Assembly (NCBI GenBank): GCA_020851855.1
Contig: JADZBY010000730.1
Span: 1 to 6,537, forward strand
Source of the DNA: Anaerolineae bacterium
Lineage (GTDB): Bacteria; Chloroflexota; Anaerolineae; Aggregatilineales; UBA2796
DNA: 6,537 bases
Reading direction: 5' to 3'
Shown here: positions 1 through 6,311 of the stretch, one piece after another
Layout: every line of letters starts with the position of its first letter
How positions within the stretch are numbered: the first letter of the stretch is position 1
Notes under the pieces: model-generated
What the model was told of the DNA's origin: nothing
Databases searched by the model: none
Seen by the model: the letters and a program-made list of their open reading frames with translations, nothing else
Program-made: the position numbers and the translations under genes

Positions 1-682
1 CGTAGCCCTGGTCGTGCGCCGCGTAGGCCCGCTTGGCCAGGATGTCGTCGGCGCACACCACCAGCCCACCTTCGCCCGCCGTGATGTTCTTGTTGTACTG
101 GAAGCTGAAGATGGCGAGGTCGCCAAAACTGCCGAGCGGCTTGCCGTGGAACGTCGCGCCGGCGGCCTGGGCGTTATCCTCGATGAGCAGCAGGTTGTGG
201 GCCTTGCAGATGGCCGCGATACGCTCGATGTCCGCGCCCGCGCCATTCATGTGCACGGCGAGCACGGCCCTGGAGTGCGGCGTGATCTTTCGCTCCAGAT
301 CGGCGGGGTCCATCGTGAACGACTCGTCCACGTCCACCAGGCGCGGGATGGCTCCGGCGCGCACGATGGCCGAAAAACACGCCACCCAGCAGTAACCGGG
401 CACAAGCACCTCGTCGCCGGGGCCGATCTCCGCCGCCGCCATGGCGATGGACAGCGCCGCCGTGCCGCTGTTCACCAGCAGCGCGTGTTCGCGGCCCAGA
501 TAGCGCCGGAAGAAGTCCTCGACCTTATCGGCATAGTGCTGAACGTCGTGGCCGTAAAACCGGAACGGGCTTCGTGCGGTCAAAACGTTGGCCACGTGCT
601 GAAGCTCATCTTCGCCCATGACGTAACTGCCGGGCCATTCGGGCGTCAGCAGGGCGTCGGCAACGTGCGCAGGTTTGACCAT
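1..682 (-). CDS. DegT/DnrJ/EryC1/StrS-family PLP-dependent sugar aminotransferase, C-terminus cut by window edge
   Basis: This gene is read leftward and runs off the left edge, so 227 N-terminal residues are present of a family that usually has about 370-400. The fold-type I landmarks appear in order. An NSGTAAL loop (residues 71-77) binds the cofactor phosphate. EDNAQAAG (168-175) supplies D169 for the PLP pyridine nitrogen and Q172. FSFQYNKNITAGEGG (192-206) contains K198, the expected Schiff-base lysine. Family members transfer an amino group, usually from glutamate or glutamine, to a keto-sugar, often nucleotide-linked, or to a keto-cyclitol, in the cytoplasm. The substrate cannot be read from this part. 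The ATG at 682-680 has a strong Shine-Dalgarno, GCGAAAGGAA (698-689), seven bases upstream. It is divergent from the ROK regulator, and a deacetylase lies beyond, which suggests amino-sugar metabolism (inference). All catalytic residues in view are intact. Confidence 0.93.
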   Translation of the reverse strand, partial: MVKPAHVADALLTPEWPGSYVMGEDELQHVANVLTARSPFRFYGHDVQHYADKVEDFFRRYLGREHALLVNSGTAALSIAMAAAEIGPGDEVLVPGYCWVACFSAIVRAGAIPRLVDVDESFTMDPADLERKITPHSRAVLAVHMNGAGADIERIAAICKAHNLLLIEDNAQAAGATFHGKPLGSFGDLAIFSFQYNKNITAGEGGLVVCADDILAKRAYAAHDQGY

Positions 683-735
683 GACGAGTTCCTTTCGCAG
701 CCCACTGTCTCAGGGCAAGTCCTTCATTTGATGCA

Positions 736-765
736 ATAGTAAAACGGAATTAGCTCTCTTGTCAA
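736..765 (-). promoter_or_regulatory. Sigma-70-type promoter for the aminotransferase gene
   Basis: Read on the minus strand, a consensus -35 TTGACA (765-760) is followed after 18 bp by TACTAT (741-736) as the -10. The start of transcription would fall near 729, giving a leader of about 47 nt that carries the Shine-Dalgarno of the aminotransferase gene. The -35 lies inside one arm of the 8-bp inverted repeat shared with the divergent promoter. Confidence 0.6.
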
Positions 766-826
766 GCACTTTTATCCTATCATGGTGTAAAACTATCTGG
801 AATTGCTTGACCTTTTATAAAATCAT
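761..826. promoter_or_regulatory. Candidate operator region: paired inverted and direct repeats between divergent promoters
   Basis: GTCAAGCA (761-768) and TGCTTGAC (804-811) form a perfect 8-bp inverted repeat with starts 43 bp apart, about four helical turns. Each arm is followed by an imperfect 15-bp direct repeat, CTTTTATCCTATCAT (769-783) and CTTTTATAAAATCAT (812-826), which match at 12 of 15 bases and are also 43 bp apart. The second copy contains the palindrome TTTTATAAAA (813-822), which lies in the spacer of the ROK gene promoter. AT-rich palindromes are typical operators of ROK repressors of the NagC/Mlc type, so autoregulation plus control of the aminotransferase is a reasonable inference. 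Part of the inverted repeat is simply the two -35 boxes. Confidence 0.4.
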
Positions 827-834
827 CTTACAAT
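807..834 (+). promoter_or_regulatory. Sigma-70-type promoter for the ROK regulator, giving a leaderless start
   Basis: TTGACC (807-812), a 16-bp spacer and TACAAT (829-834) make a good promoter. Transcription would start about 6-8 bases past the -10, at 841-842, exactly at the ATG. There is therefore no room for a 5' untranslated region. Confidence 0.6.
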
Positions 835-841
835 ATGAGGC

Positions 842-2050
842 ATGAACACACCACGAAGTACGCGAAATTCCGCCGATCTGCTCGTGCAGGTGATCTATGA
901 GCGTGGGCAGGCGACGCGCGCCGAGCTTGGCGAGCATACCGGCCTGAGCCTGAACACCATCCTGCGCTTAGTCTCTGAACTGCGGGGGCGTGGCCTGATC
1001 CTGGAGAGCCGCGACGCCCCGGACGGCAACGGGCGCGGTCGGCCTTCGGACATGCTGCGCATCAATCCGGCGTGCGGCTATGCGGTCGGGCTGGAATTTG
1101 GCGAGTCGCGGCTGACGCTGGTCATCACCGATGCTGTCGGCGGCGTATTACACTGGACGGCGACTGACGCGCCGCCCTTTGTGCCCTCTACGTCTACGCT
1201 CGACCACCTGGCGGCGTTGGCCCGCGATTTCGCCGCCGCGCAGGGCATCGACTGGCATCACGTGCGGACGCTCAGCCTTGCCCTGCACGATCTGGTCAGC
1301 GCCGAGGGCGAGTGGCTGTCGTGGTCAAACCTGGGCGGCGAGCCGGTCCCCGCGCGGGCGCACCTCGAAGCGCAACTGGCCATGCCGGTACATGTCGAAG
1401 ATGTCTCGCGCGCCTTTGCCGAGGCCGAGTTCCGGTACGGGGCAGGGCGGGGCGCACCCGATCAGATCGCGCTGCTCATCGGCAATCAGGGCGTCGGCTC
1501 TGGGGCCTTTCTGAACGGCGCGCTGATGAAGAGCGCATCCGGCATCGGCGGCGAGATCGGCCATATCGTGGTCGAGCCGGACGGCGGCTTGTGCCAATGC
1601 GGCAATCACGGCTGCCTGGTGAACCTGATCGTGACGCACGCTGTCGTGGCGCGTTTTGAAGATCGACTGGCGCATGGGCTGTTGTCTGCCATCAAATCGG
1701 GCGAGGACATCACGTTCGCCCGAATCTGTCAGGCGGCAGAGTTGGGGGACAAAGCGGCTTACACCGTCCTGCAGGAATCGGCCACGTACATCGCGCGGGC
1801 GTTGGCCTCGACACTGAACATCCTCGGCGCGCCGCTGGTCATCATCGGCGGGCAGTACCGGCAGGCAGGCTCGCGTTTCCTGGACGATCTGAGCATACAG
1901 CTCAGCCAGCAGGTAATCCCGGTCCTGGCCCACCAGGTCGAGGTTCGCTACGCCGAGCTGTCAGAGTACGCCAGCGCATGGGGCGGCGCGCTCCAGGCGC
2001 TGGACCGCGCCTGGGCGAACGATGTATTCTCGCGCCAGGCCGCCCGGTAG
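842..2050 (+). CDS. ROK-family transcriptional regulator (NagC/XylR/Mlc-like)
   Basis: This is a 402-residue protein, the normal length for a ROK repressor. Residues about 8-57 form a winged helix-turn-helix (ATRAELGEHTGLSLNTILRLVSEL). The rest is a ROK sugar-binding domain, with GVGSG (217-221), GEIGH (237-241) and the zinc site H241 plus C251, C253 and C258 in CQCGNHGC. The kinase phosphate loop, normally GGTK, is replaced by FGES (86-89), so it should bind sugar but not phosphorylate it. The glutamate that usually follows GCL in the zinc motif is valine (V260), and the usual N-D pair of the sugar site is E186-D187. The ligand cannot be named. The start is well fixed: an in-frame TGA lies at 836-838, the DNA-binding domain begins at once, and the -10 box ends eight bases before the ATG. 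The only Shine-Dalgarno-like bases (TGAGG, 836-840) are one base from the ATG, too close to work. It is followed after 82 bp by the deacetylase, probably on the same transcript. Confidence 0.93.
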   Translation: MNTPRSTRNSADLLVQVIYERGQATRAELGEHTGLSLNTILRLVSELRGRGLILESRDAPDGNGRGRPSDMLRINPACGYAVGLEFGESRLTLVITDAVGGVLHWTATDAPPFVPSTSTLDHLAALARDFAAAQGIDWHHVRTLSLALHDLVSAEGEWLSWSNLGGEPVPARAHLEAQLAMPVHVEDVSRAFAEAEFRYGAGRGAPDQIALLIGNQGVGSGAFLNGALMKSASGIGGEIGHIVVEPDGGLCQCGNHGCLVNLIVTHAVVARFEDRLAHGLLSAIKSGEDITFARICQAAELGDKAAYTVLQESATYIARALASTLNILGAPLVIIGGQYRQAGSRFLDDLSIQLSQQVIPVLAHQVEVRYAELSEYASAWGGALQALDRAWANDVFSRQAAR

Positions 2051-2060
2051 AGTTCTGGCG

Positions 2061-2108
2061 CTCCCCCGGCCCCTCGCCATGAGGGCAAGGGCCGGGGTGC
2101 GGGTTCAG
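2061..2108. repeat. REP-like GC-rich palindromic intergenic repeat
   Basis: CCCCGGCCC (2064-2072) pairs perfectly with GGGCCGGGG (2089-2097). An inner GCC/GGC stem (2076-2078 with 2084-2086) closes a loop of about five bases. The layout, a run of C, then GGCCCCTCGCC, a short loop, then GGGCAAGGGCCGGGGTGCGGG, matches a widespread intergenic palindrome family. On the minus strand, false ORFs through that family read as peptides like NPHPGPxPxGEG, and this copy reads NPHPGPCPHGEG. It sits between the regulator and the deacetylase. There is no T-tract, so it is more likely a dispersed repeat or mRNA-stabilising hairpin than a terminator. Confidence 0.55.
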
Positions 2109-2132
2109 TTTACGAATGGAGCAAGCTTGACC

Positions 2133-2984
2133 ATGACATTTTACGTTGCCGCCTACGATACCGAGCAGGACGCCTGCCTTGCGGGCGTGCGCAAAATCAC
2201 CGCCGTGCACCGCCAGTATGGTGTGCCCGCCACCTTCTTCATCACCGGGAAGACGCTCGAAGCCAACCCGGCGGAATACCGCGAGCTGCTCGACGATCCG
2301 CTGTTCGAGGTCGCCTCGCACACCTACTCGCACCGCATGTTGCGCGACCAGCCGTATTGCGGCAAGGCGGTGCAGAATGGCGACCTGCACACGGAGATAT
2401 TCAAGGGCAAACACATCATCGAAGACGTGTTTGGCAAGCCCTGCCGCGGACTGCGTCCCGGTTGCGGCTTTCCCGAAGGGCTGCGCGGCGCGCCGCACTT
2501 GCTGGCCCAGGTCGCCGAGGCGGGCTACGAGTACCTGAGCAGCCAGCTGCTGGGGCCGGACCACACGCTGCCTGCGCCGCTCGCCCAGCCGTACACCTAT
2601 GCGGGCGAAGGTCACGCGGGCCTCTGGGAACTCCCCGGCCACGGCTGGCACGACAATGTGCTCAAAGGGCTGGATTGTGGCCTGCCGCGCCGTATGATGC
2701 TCTGGCCGCCCGCCATGCCCGAAGCCGTCCCGCAGGGCACGATCAAGACGCCCGACGAGGAAGTGCGCATCAACCGCGTGCTGATCGACCACGCCCTGAC
2801 AGAGAACCTGACGTTCGTGACGCTCGTGCTGCACCCGTGGTCGATGAACGCCTTTGACCCGGAAATGAGCATGTTGCGCCAGACCTTCGAGTATGTGCAC
2901 AGTCAGGGGATGGGCGCGACGACGTACTACGGCCTGTGCCAGCACATGCGGCAGCAGGTCGCCGCCGCCGCATCGCCCGGCTGA
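2133..2984 (+). CDS. NodB-homology polysaccharide deacetylase family protein, cytoplasmic
   Basis: This 283-residue protein has the carbohydrate esterase 4 / NodB motifs in order. YDTE (8-11) is the first motif, where D9 would be the catalytic base. VPATFFITG (31-39) is typical of the second strand. SHTYSH (62-67) supplies metal ligands H63 and H67. LRPGCGFPEG (107-116) carries R108. LVLHPWSM (231-238) ends the fold with H234 as the likely catalytic acid. Such enzymes remove N- or O-acetyl or formyl groups from amino sugars, using a divalent metal. The usual second aspartate (FDDG) is absent; the DxE pattern resembles other divergent family members. No signal peptide or membrane segment is present, so a soluble small-molecule or lipid-linked substrate is more likely than wall polymer (inference). 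The ATG at 2133 is preferred, with GGAG at 2118-2121. The frame stays open back to an ATG at 2022, but that start would overlap the regulator and translate the repeat. Confidence 0.85.
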   Translation: MTFYVAAYDTEQDACLAGVRKITAVHRQYGVPATFFITGKTLEANPAEYRELLDDPLFEVASHTYSHRMLRDQPYCGKAVQNGDLHTEIFKGKHIIEDVFGKPCRGLRPGCGFPEGLRGAPHLLAQVAEAGYEYLSSQLLGPDHTLPAPLAQPYTYAGEGHAGLWELPGHGWHDNVLKGLDCGLPRRMMLWPPAMPEAVPQGTIKTPDEEVRINRVLIDHALTENLTFVTLVLHPWSMNAFDPEMSMLRQTFEYVHSQGMGATTYYGLCQHMRQQVAAAASPG

Positions 2985-3015
2985 CAACGGGTGTGCGTTG
3001 GGTTGGAGTTCGGCG

Positions 3016-3273
3016 ATGCGCCCCCCTTGCGATTTCCGGGATACCGGGGCTGGCCGAAAGCCGTTCCAAGCCCATGCGCTGTGGCTCGACGATAGGCAGA
3101 TGCAGACGTTTCGGCTCACCGGGCTTCCCGGCGGACTGGTCCCGCTCACCTCGCCGGCGCGCATCGGCGCATACCGTTGCAATCTCTCCGTCTGGAACCC
3201 GACCACTTTGCCCGACCCGCCGATTCCTCACCTGGTCAGACTCATCGCTCTCAACACGCTGTGTCGCCGTTGA
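3016..3273 (+). CDS. Possible small hypothetical protein (85 aa)
   Basis: I do not recognise this ORF. It starts 31 bases after the deacetylase stop, with a well-placed Shine-Dalgarno (GGAG, 3005-3008, seven bases before the ATG). By hand count about 75% of its codons end in G or C, against about 56% G+C at the second position, a coding-like pattern for this genome. The product is rich in Pro, Arg and Leu (for example RQMQTFRLTGLPGG, then NLSVWNPTTLPDPP), with no membrane segment or known motif. The sequence becomes AT-richer right after its stop at 3273. It could equally be a decayed remnant or chance ORF, since GC-rich DNA keeps frames open. Confidence 0.3.
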   Translation: MRPPCDFRDTGAGRKPFQAHALWLDDRQMQTFRLTGLPGGLVPLTSPARIGAYRCNLSVWNPTTLPDPPIPHLVRLIALNTLCRR

Positions 3274-3428
3274 CCGGATAGCGCGCGCACGAATTGTGCG
3301 TATTATTATGCATAAGACGCGCGGCTGAATCGTCAACGCCGAATCGAAGAAGCATTATCCTATCCTTTGATTAGCAAAACCCGTTGTCGCGACGCTCGAA
3401 TGGCGCGCCTGCGCGAAAGGAAACACGG
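3274..3428 (+). promoter_or_regulatory. AT-richer leader and likely promoter region of the TPR gene
   Basis: This stretch has two dyads: CGCAC-GAATT-GTGCG (3286-3300, one mismatched pair) and a perfect TTATGCATAA (3306-3315). TATTAT hexamers (3301-3306 and 3304-3309) could serve as a -10, but I find no -35 at the right distance; the nearest, TTGACC at 3270-3275, is about 25 bases away. The only firm element is the Shine-Dalgarno GCGAAAGGAA (3413-3422), seven to eight bases before the ATG at 3429. Confidence 0.35.
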
Positions 3429-5810
3429 ATGTCCCGGCCCGATGCGTCGAAAGATTCGCGGACTGCGTTTCTCCTCATCCTCATTGGCCTGGCTGGTCTG
3501 GTGTGGATCATTGCGCTGGTGGTGATCCTGCGCAGCGCCCAGCCGCCCGCCGCGCCCGCTTCCCCGGAAGCAGAAACGCCGACGCACGTCGCCCTTGCCA
3601 CGCACACGCCGCCGCCGCGCGCCCTTCTCACGCTGCCGCCGTCATGGACGCCGCCGCATACGCCAAGCCCGGCCCCCACCTTCACTCTGCGGCCCACCGC
3701 TGCACCGCCGACGACGGCCAGCGACGGCGCGCCCGTGACGGTAGAGGTCGATTTCGCTTCCTACGAAAACAATACGCCTGTGGCAGAGCTGCACGTCCCT
3801 TACCTGACCTTTGGGACGAACGGCGCGGGCCTGGCGCGGGTGTGGGAAGGCACGCTCCAGCTTTACGGCGGATTGACGAGCCTGAGCATGGCTGCTGCGA
3901 CCAAAGCATCCTACATCGCGTTCGCGTTTGACATCGCCGGAAGCTGTTCGTCCGAATTTGAGGTGCAGCTCTTTGACGGAGATGCGCTGGTAGACGCCTT
4001 CTCGCACGGCCATTGTGCCGGTGGGGCGCACTACCGCCGCAGCGTGACGTTCGACCGGATGCAGATCCACCTGGGCGGGATAGAGAACTCCGCGGAGAAT
4101 TTCTGGCTGAAAGACCTGGAAGTTGTGCTCGCGGAGCGTCCTGCGTCGATGACCGGTCCGACGCTCGTGCCCACGCCAACAGCTACCACCACGCCGACGC
4201 CGGTCACGCCCACTGCCACGAACGCCGCCACGGAGCTTCGTATTGGTGGAGAGGCGATTGTCAACGACACGGGCGAGGCCTTCATCACGATTTATACCCG
4301 TCCAACGCTGGACTCAGCCGAGGTCGCTTCCCTGCCCGTCGGAACGAGGGTCACGATCACGACGAGTCAGGCGAATAGTGGGCTGTGGTGGCGTGTGCGC
4401 GGCGATCATCTTGAGGGTTGGTTGCCAGACAGCGCCGGTCCCGGGTCGCCGGGGAATCTGCTGCCGCTTTCGCACGGATGGCTGGCTCTTCGCATCGACG
4501 AGCTGACGGATGTCCTGCGCAATCGCCCGACGGCGGAGCTTCATGAGATGCGCGGCATTTACCGGTACAGCGCCGATCAGACCACTGAGGCGCTAGAAGA
4601 CTTCTCACAGACCATCGCGCTCGACGCCCGCCGCGCGTCGGCTTACTATCATCGCGCCCTGGTTCACGAGGCGCTGAAACAGTATGACGACGCCCTGGGC
4701 GATTACAGCGCCGCCATCCGGCTTGCGCCGGGCAATGCAGTGTATCTCAACGCGCGCGGCGCTGTGTACACCACGGTGAAAGATTACACGTCCGGTCTGC
4801 GTGACCTGGATCACGCGCTTGAGATCAATCCGCAGTTTACCACCGCCTACAACAATCGGGGCGTGGCGCATGATCGCCGGGATAACTGGCAGGCGGCGCT
4901 TGACGATTGGGCGCAGGCATTCACCATCGACCCGCATTATGCCCGCGCGCTGCAGAACGTCGCGTCCCTTTACTATAACCGGGACGACCTTGACGCCGCG
5001 CTGGACTATGCCCGCCGGGCGCTGGATGCGGAACCCGGCCTTGCACGTCCGCACAATGTGCGCGGTATGGTCCACATCAAGCGCGGAGAGTATGCAGAAG
5101 CGCTCGCGGACTTCACACGGGCCATTGAGATGGACCCGCAAGACGCCGCCATCTACGTGAATCGGGGTTATGCCTATCACCTTCTGGGCCACCGGGATGC
5201 CGCAGAGGCGGACTACCGTACCGCCGTCCAGCTCGATCCCGCCGACGCGCTGGCGCATAACAACCTGGGCAGCATACACCTTGACCGCGGGGAATACGCC
5301 GCCGCCATCGAGGTCCTGACGCACGCCGTCGAGTTGGATCCGGAGCTTGTAGCAGCGCGCTTCAATCGCGGCCTGGCGTTTCGATTCACTGGGGATTATG
5401 AGGCTTCCATAGCCGATTTCACCCGCCTGCTCGAACTCAATCCGGGCGCGGCTGCGGCCTATTACAACGAGCGCGGCATTGCCTACGAAGGAGCGGGCGA
5501 TACGGATGCTGCTCTGGCAGACTACGAAAGATCAATAGCGGCCCATCCCTACTACGCCGCCGCCTATTACAGCCGGGGACGCCTGCGCAACTTGCAGGAC
5601 GAGCCAGAACTGGCGCTCCCGGACTTGCAGCGCGCGGTGGAGCTTGACCCCACGCTGGCAGACGCCTACTGGTCGCTGGGCAACGCCTACTACGCGCTGG
5701 AACGCTGGGCCGAGGCGCTGGAAGCCTATGAGCGGTATGCACTGTTCGGCGTGGACGATTCGCAGGTCGAGATCTTCATCGAGGAGTTGCGGGCGCGGCT
5801 GGGACAATAG
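3429..5810 (+). CDS. Membrane-anchored multidomain protein: TM helix, beta domain, SH3b domain, about 12 TPR repeats
   Basis: This is a 793-residue protein. A short basic N-tail is followed by one hydrophobic helix (about 13-35), then a Pro/Thr-rich stalk (38-100), a beta-rich domain (about 102-235) with two cysteines (C173, C196), a second stalk (PTPTATTTPTPVTPTAT, 248-264), an SH3b-like domain (about 270-335, with GLWWRVRGDHLEGWL) and tandem 34-residue TPRs (about 369-775). The TPRs show the expected W/Y-x-x-G/A-Y/A and DP or NP signatures. With no cleavage site and positive charges before the helix, it should be a type II anchor with the bulk of the protein outside the membrane. SH3b domains often bind peptidoglycan or peptides and TPRs bind proteins, so an envelope scaffold is inferred, with no enzymatic motif seen. 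The ATG at 3429 is chosen for its Shine-Dalgarno; the ATG at 3384 in the same frame lacks one and adds 15 residues. One TPR (around 675-709) carries an extra residue. Confidence 0.9.
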   Translation: MSRPDASKDSRTAFLLILIGLAGLVWIIALVVILRSAQPPAAPASPEAETPTHVALATHTPPPRALLTLPPSWTPPHTPSPAPTFTLRPTAAPPTTASDGAPVTVEVDFASYENNTPVAELHVPYLTFGTNGAGLARVWEGTLQLYGGLTSLSMAAATKASYIAFAFDIAGSCSSEFEVQLFDGDALVDAFSHGHCAGGAHYRRSVTFDRMQIHLGGIENSAENFWLKDLEVVLAERPASMTGPTLVPTPTATTTPTPVTPTATNAATELRIGGEAIVNDTGEAFITIYTRPTLDSAEVASLPVGTRVTITTSQANSGLWWRVRGDHLEGWLPDSAGPGSPGNLLPLSHGWLALRIDELTDVLRNRPTAELHEMRGIYRYSADQTTEALEDFSQTIALDARRASAYYHRALVHEALKQYDDALGDYSAAIRLAPGNAVYLNARGAVYTTVKDYTSGLRDLDHALEINPQFTTAYNNRGVAHDRRDNWQAALDDWAQAFTIDPHYARALQNVASLYYNRDDLDAALDYARRALDAEPGLARPHNVRGMVHIKRGEYAEALADFTRAIEMDPQDAAIYVNRGYAYHLLGHRDAAEADYRTAVQLDPADALAHNNLGSIHLDRGEYAAAIEVLTHAVELDPELVAARFNRGLAFRFTGDYEASIADFTRLLELNPGAAAAYYNERGIAYEGAGDTDAALADYERSIAAHPYYAAAYYSRGRLRNLQDEPELALPDLQRAVELDPTLADAYWSLGNAYYALERWAEALEAYERYALFGVDDSQVEIFIEELRARLGQ

Positions 5811-5815
5811 CAGGT

Positions 5816-5846
5816 GGGCATCCTGAGCAGGCCGCTCAAGATGCCC
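5816..5846. terminator. Bidirectional hairpin between convergent genes
   Basis: GGGCATC (5816-5822) pairs with GATGCCC (5840-5846), and TGAGC (5824-5828) pairs with GCTCA (5834-5838) around a five-base AGGCC loop. That makes 12 base pairs with one mismatch. It begins five bases after the TPR gene stop and lies 30 bases past the stop of the convergent exporter, so it probably ends both transcripts. Neither side has a clear T-tract, so termination strength is uncertain. Confidence 0.6.
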
Positions 5847-5876
5847 TCGCGCTCCACTTGCCAGATCGCCGGGCGG

Positions 5877-6197
5877 TCACTGGCCGCCGGTCAGGCGCAG
5901 CCCGATGATCCCACCCACGAGCATGACGAGCGAGACCAGTTTCAAAACATCGCGCGACTCTCCCAGGAACAGCATTCCGAGCAGGGCGGTTCCTGCCGCG
6001 CCGATGCCCGTCCACACCGCATAGGCTGTCCCTACGGGCAGGGACTTGAGCGCCTGTGAGAGCAAGAACATGCTGAGCGCCAGGGAAACGAAGAAGACGA
6101 CGGTAGGAAGTGGTTTTGTGAGGCCTGCGGACTGCTTCAACATCAACGCCCAGACCACTTCGAGCAGTCCTGCGACGAACAGAATCACCCACGGCAT
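5877..6197 (-). CDS. gdx (sugE): SMR-family guanidinium exporter, SugE/Gdx subtype
   Basis: This 106-residue protein is the normal size for a small multidrug resistance transporter, with four membrane helices (about 3-20, 29-49, 57-77, 83-101). It works as an antiparallel dimer that exchanges one substrate cation for protons. The N-terminus AGLLEVVWALMLK holds the essential glutamate E13. SLPVGTAYAVWTGIGAAG (52-69) is the signature of the Gdx branch, with Y59 and W62, and S42 is also kept. Together these indicate guanidinium export rather than broad drug efflux. The ATG at 6197-6195 is chosen because GGAG lies nine bases upstream and the protein then starts like other family members; an in-frame ATG at 6245 would put 16 odd residues in front and run through the riboswitch. 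The guanidine-II riboswitch in its leader independently supports the substrate. It converges on the TPR gene. Confidence 0.93.
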   Translation of the reverse strand: MPWVILFVAGLLEVVWALMLKQSAGLTKPLPTVVFFVSLALSMFLLSQALKSLPVGTAYAVWTGIGAAGTALLGMLFLGESRDVLKLVSLVMLVGGIIGLRLTGGQ

Positions 6198-6221
6198 ACG
6201 TGCACACTCCGGTTGTGCCAG

Positions 6222-6268
6222 TCGGGGTCGTCCCCAGGAAGACATCGCGTGCGTTGGGTCGTCCCAAA
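6222..6268 (-). ncRNA. Guanidine-II (mini-ykkC) riboswitch
   Basis: Read on the minus strand, the exporter leader has two small hairpins, each capped by the tetraloop ACGA closed by a G-C pair. The first is TTGGG-ACGA-CCCAA (6267-6254) and the second is GGGG-ACGA-CCCC (6235-6224) with a flanking U-G pair, separated by about 17 bases. Two tandem hairpins with ACGR loops are the defining feature of this riboswitch class, where each loop binds one guanidinium ion. The second hairpin lies about 13 bases before the GGAG of the exporter, so control of ribosome access is likely, with guanidine switching expression on. The class is known to sit in front of SugE/Gdx genes, as here. Confidence 0.82.
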
Positions 6269-6311
6269 GCCGCGTCGTTAAGCGCCGTTAGTTTTGCTCA
6301 TCGACAGTGTC

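Noticed and set aside
14..739. 241-codon ORF on the plus strand
   Set aside because: It is the antisense shadow of the aminotransferase, whose catalytic motifs read on the minus strand; the composition is unlike a real protein.
2022..2132. Upstream start for the deacetylase
   Set aside because: It would overlap the regulator and translate the palindromic repeat; family-like sequence starts at the ATG at 2133.
1902..3206. 434-codon ORF on the minus strand opposite the deacetylase and the end of the regulator
   Set aside because: It is antisense to two genes with clear family motifs, has no recognisable domain, and is rich in Arg, Pro and Gly as expected from the shadow of GC-rich codons.
772..3364. 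Shared 10-mer TTATCCTATC at 772-781 and 3355-3364
   Set aside because: Repeats of this length are expected by chance several times in a window of this size, and the two contexts do not match further.
3384..3428. Upstream start for the TPR protein
   Set aside because: No Shine-Dalgarno precedes it, whereas GCGAAAGGAA precedes the ATG at 3429; the extra 15 residues would overlap that site.
4160..4225. Short repeated ACG/CCG-rich tract in the TPR gene
   Set aside because: It is the coding sequence of the Thr/Pro stalk and needs no other explanation.
4605..5324. 239-codon minus-strand ORF inside the TPR gene
   Set aside because: It mirrors the TPR repeats on the other strand; the plus-strand TPR consensus is unmistakable.
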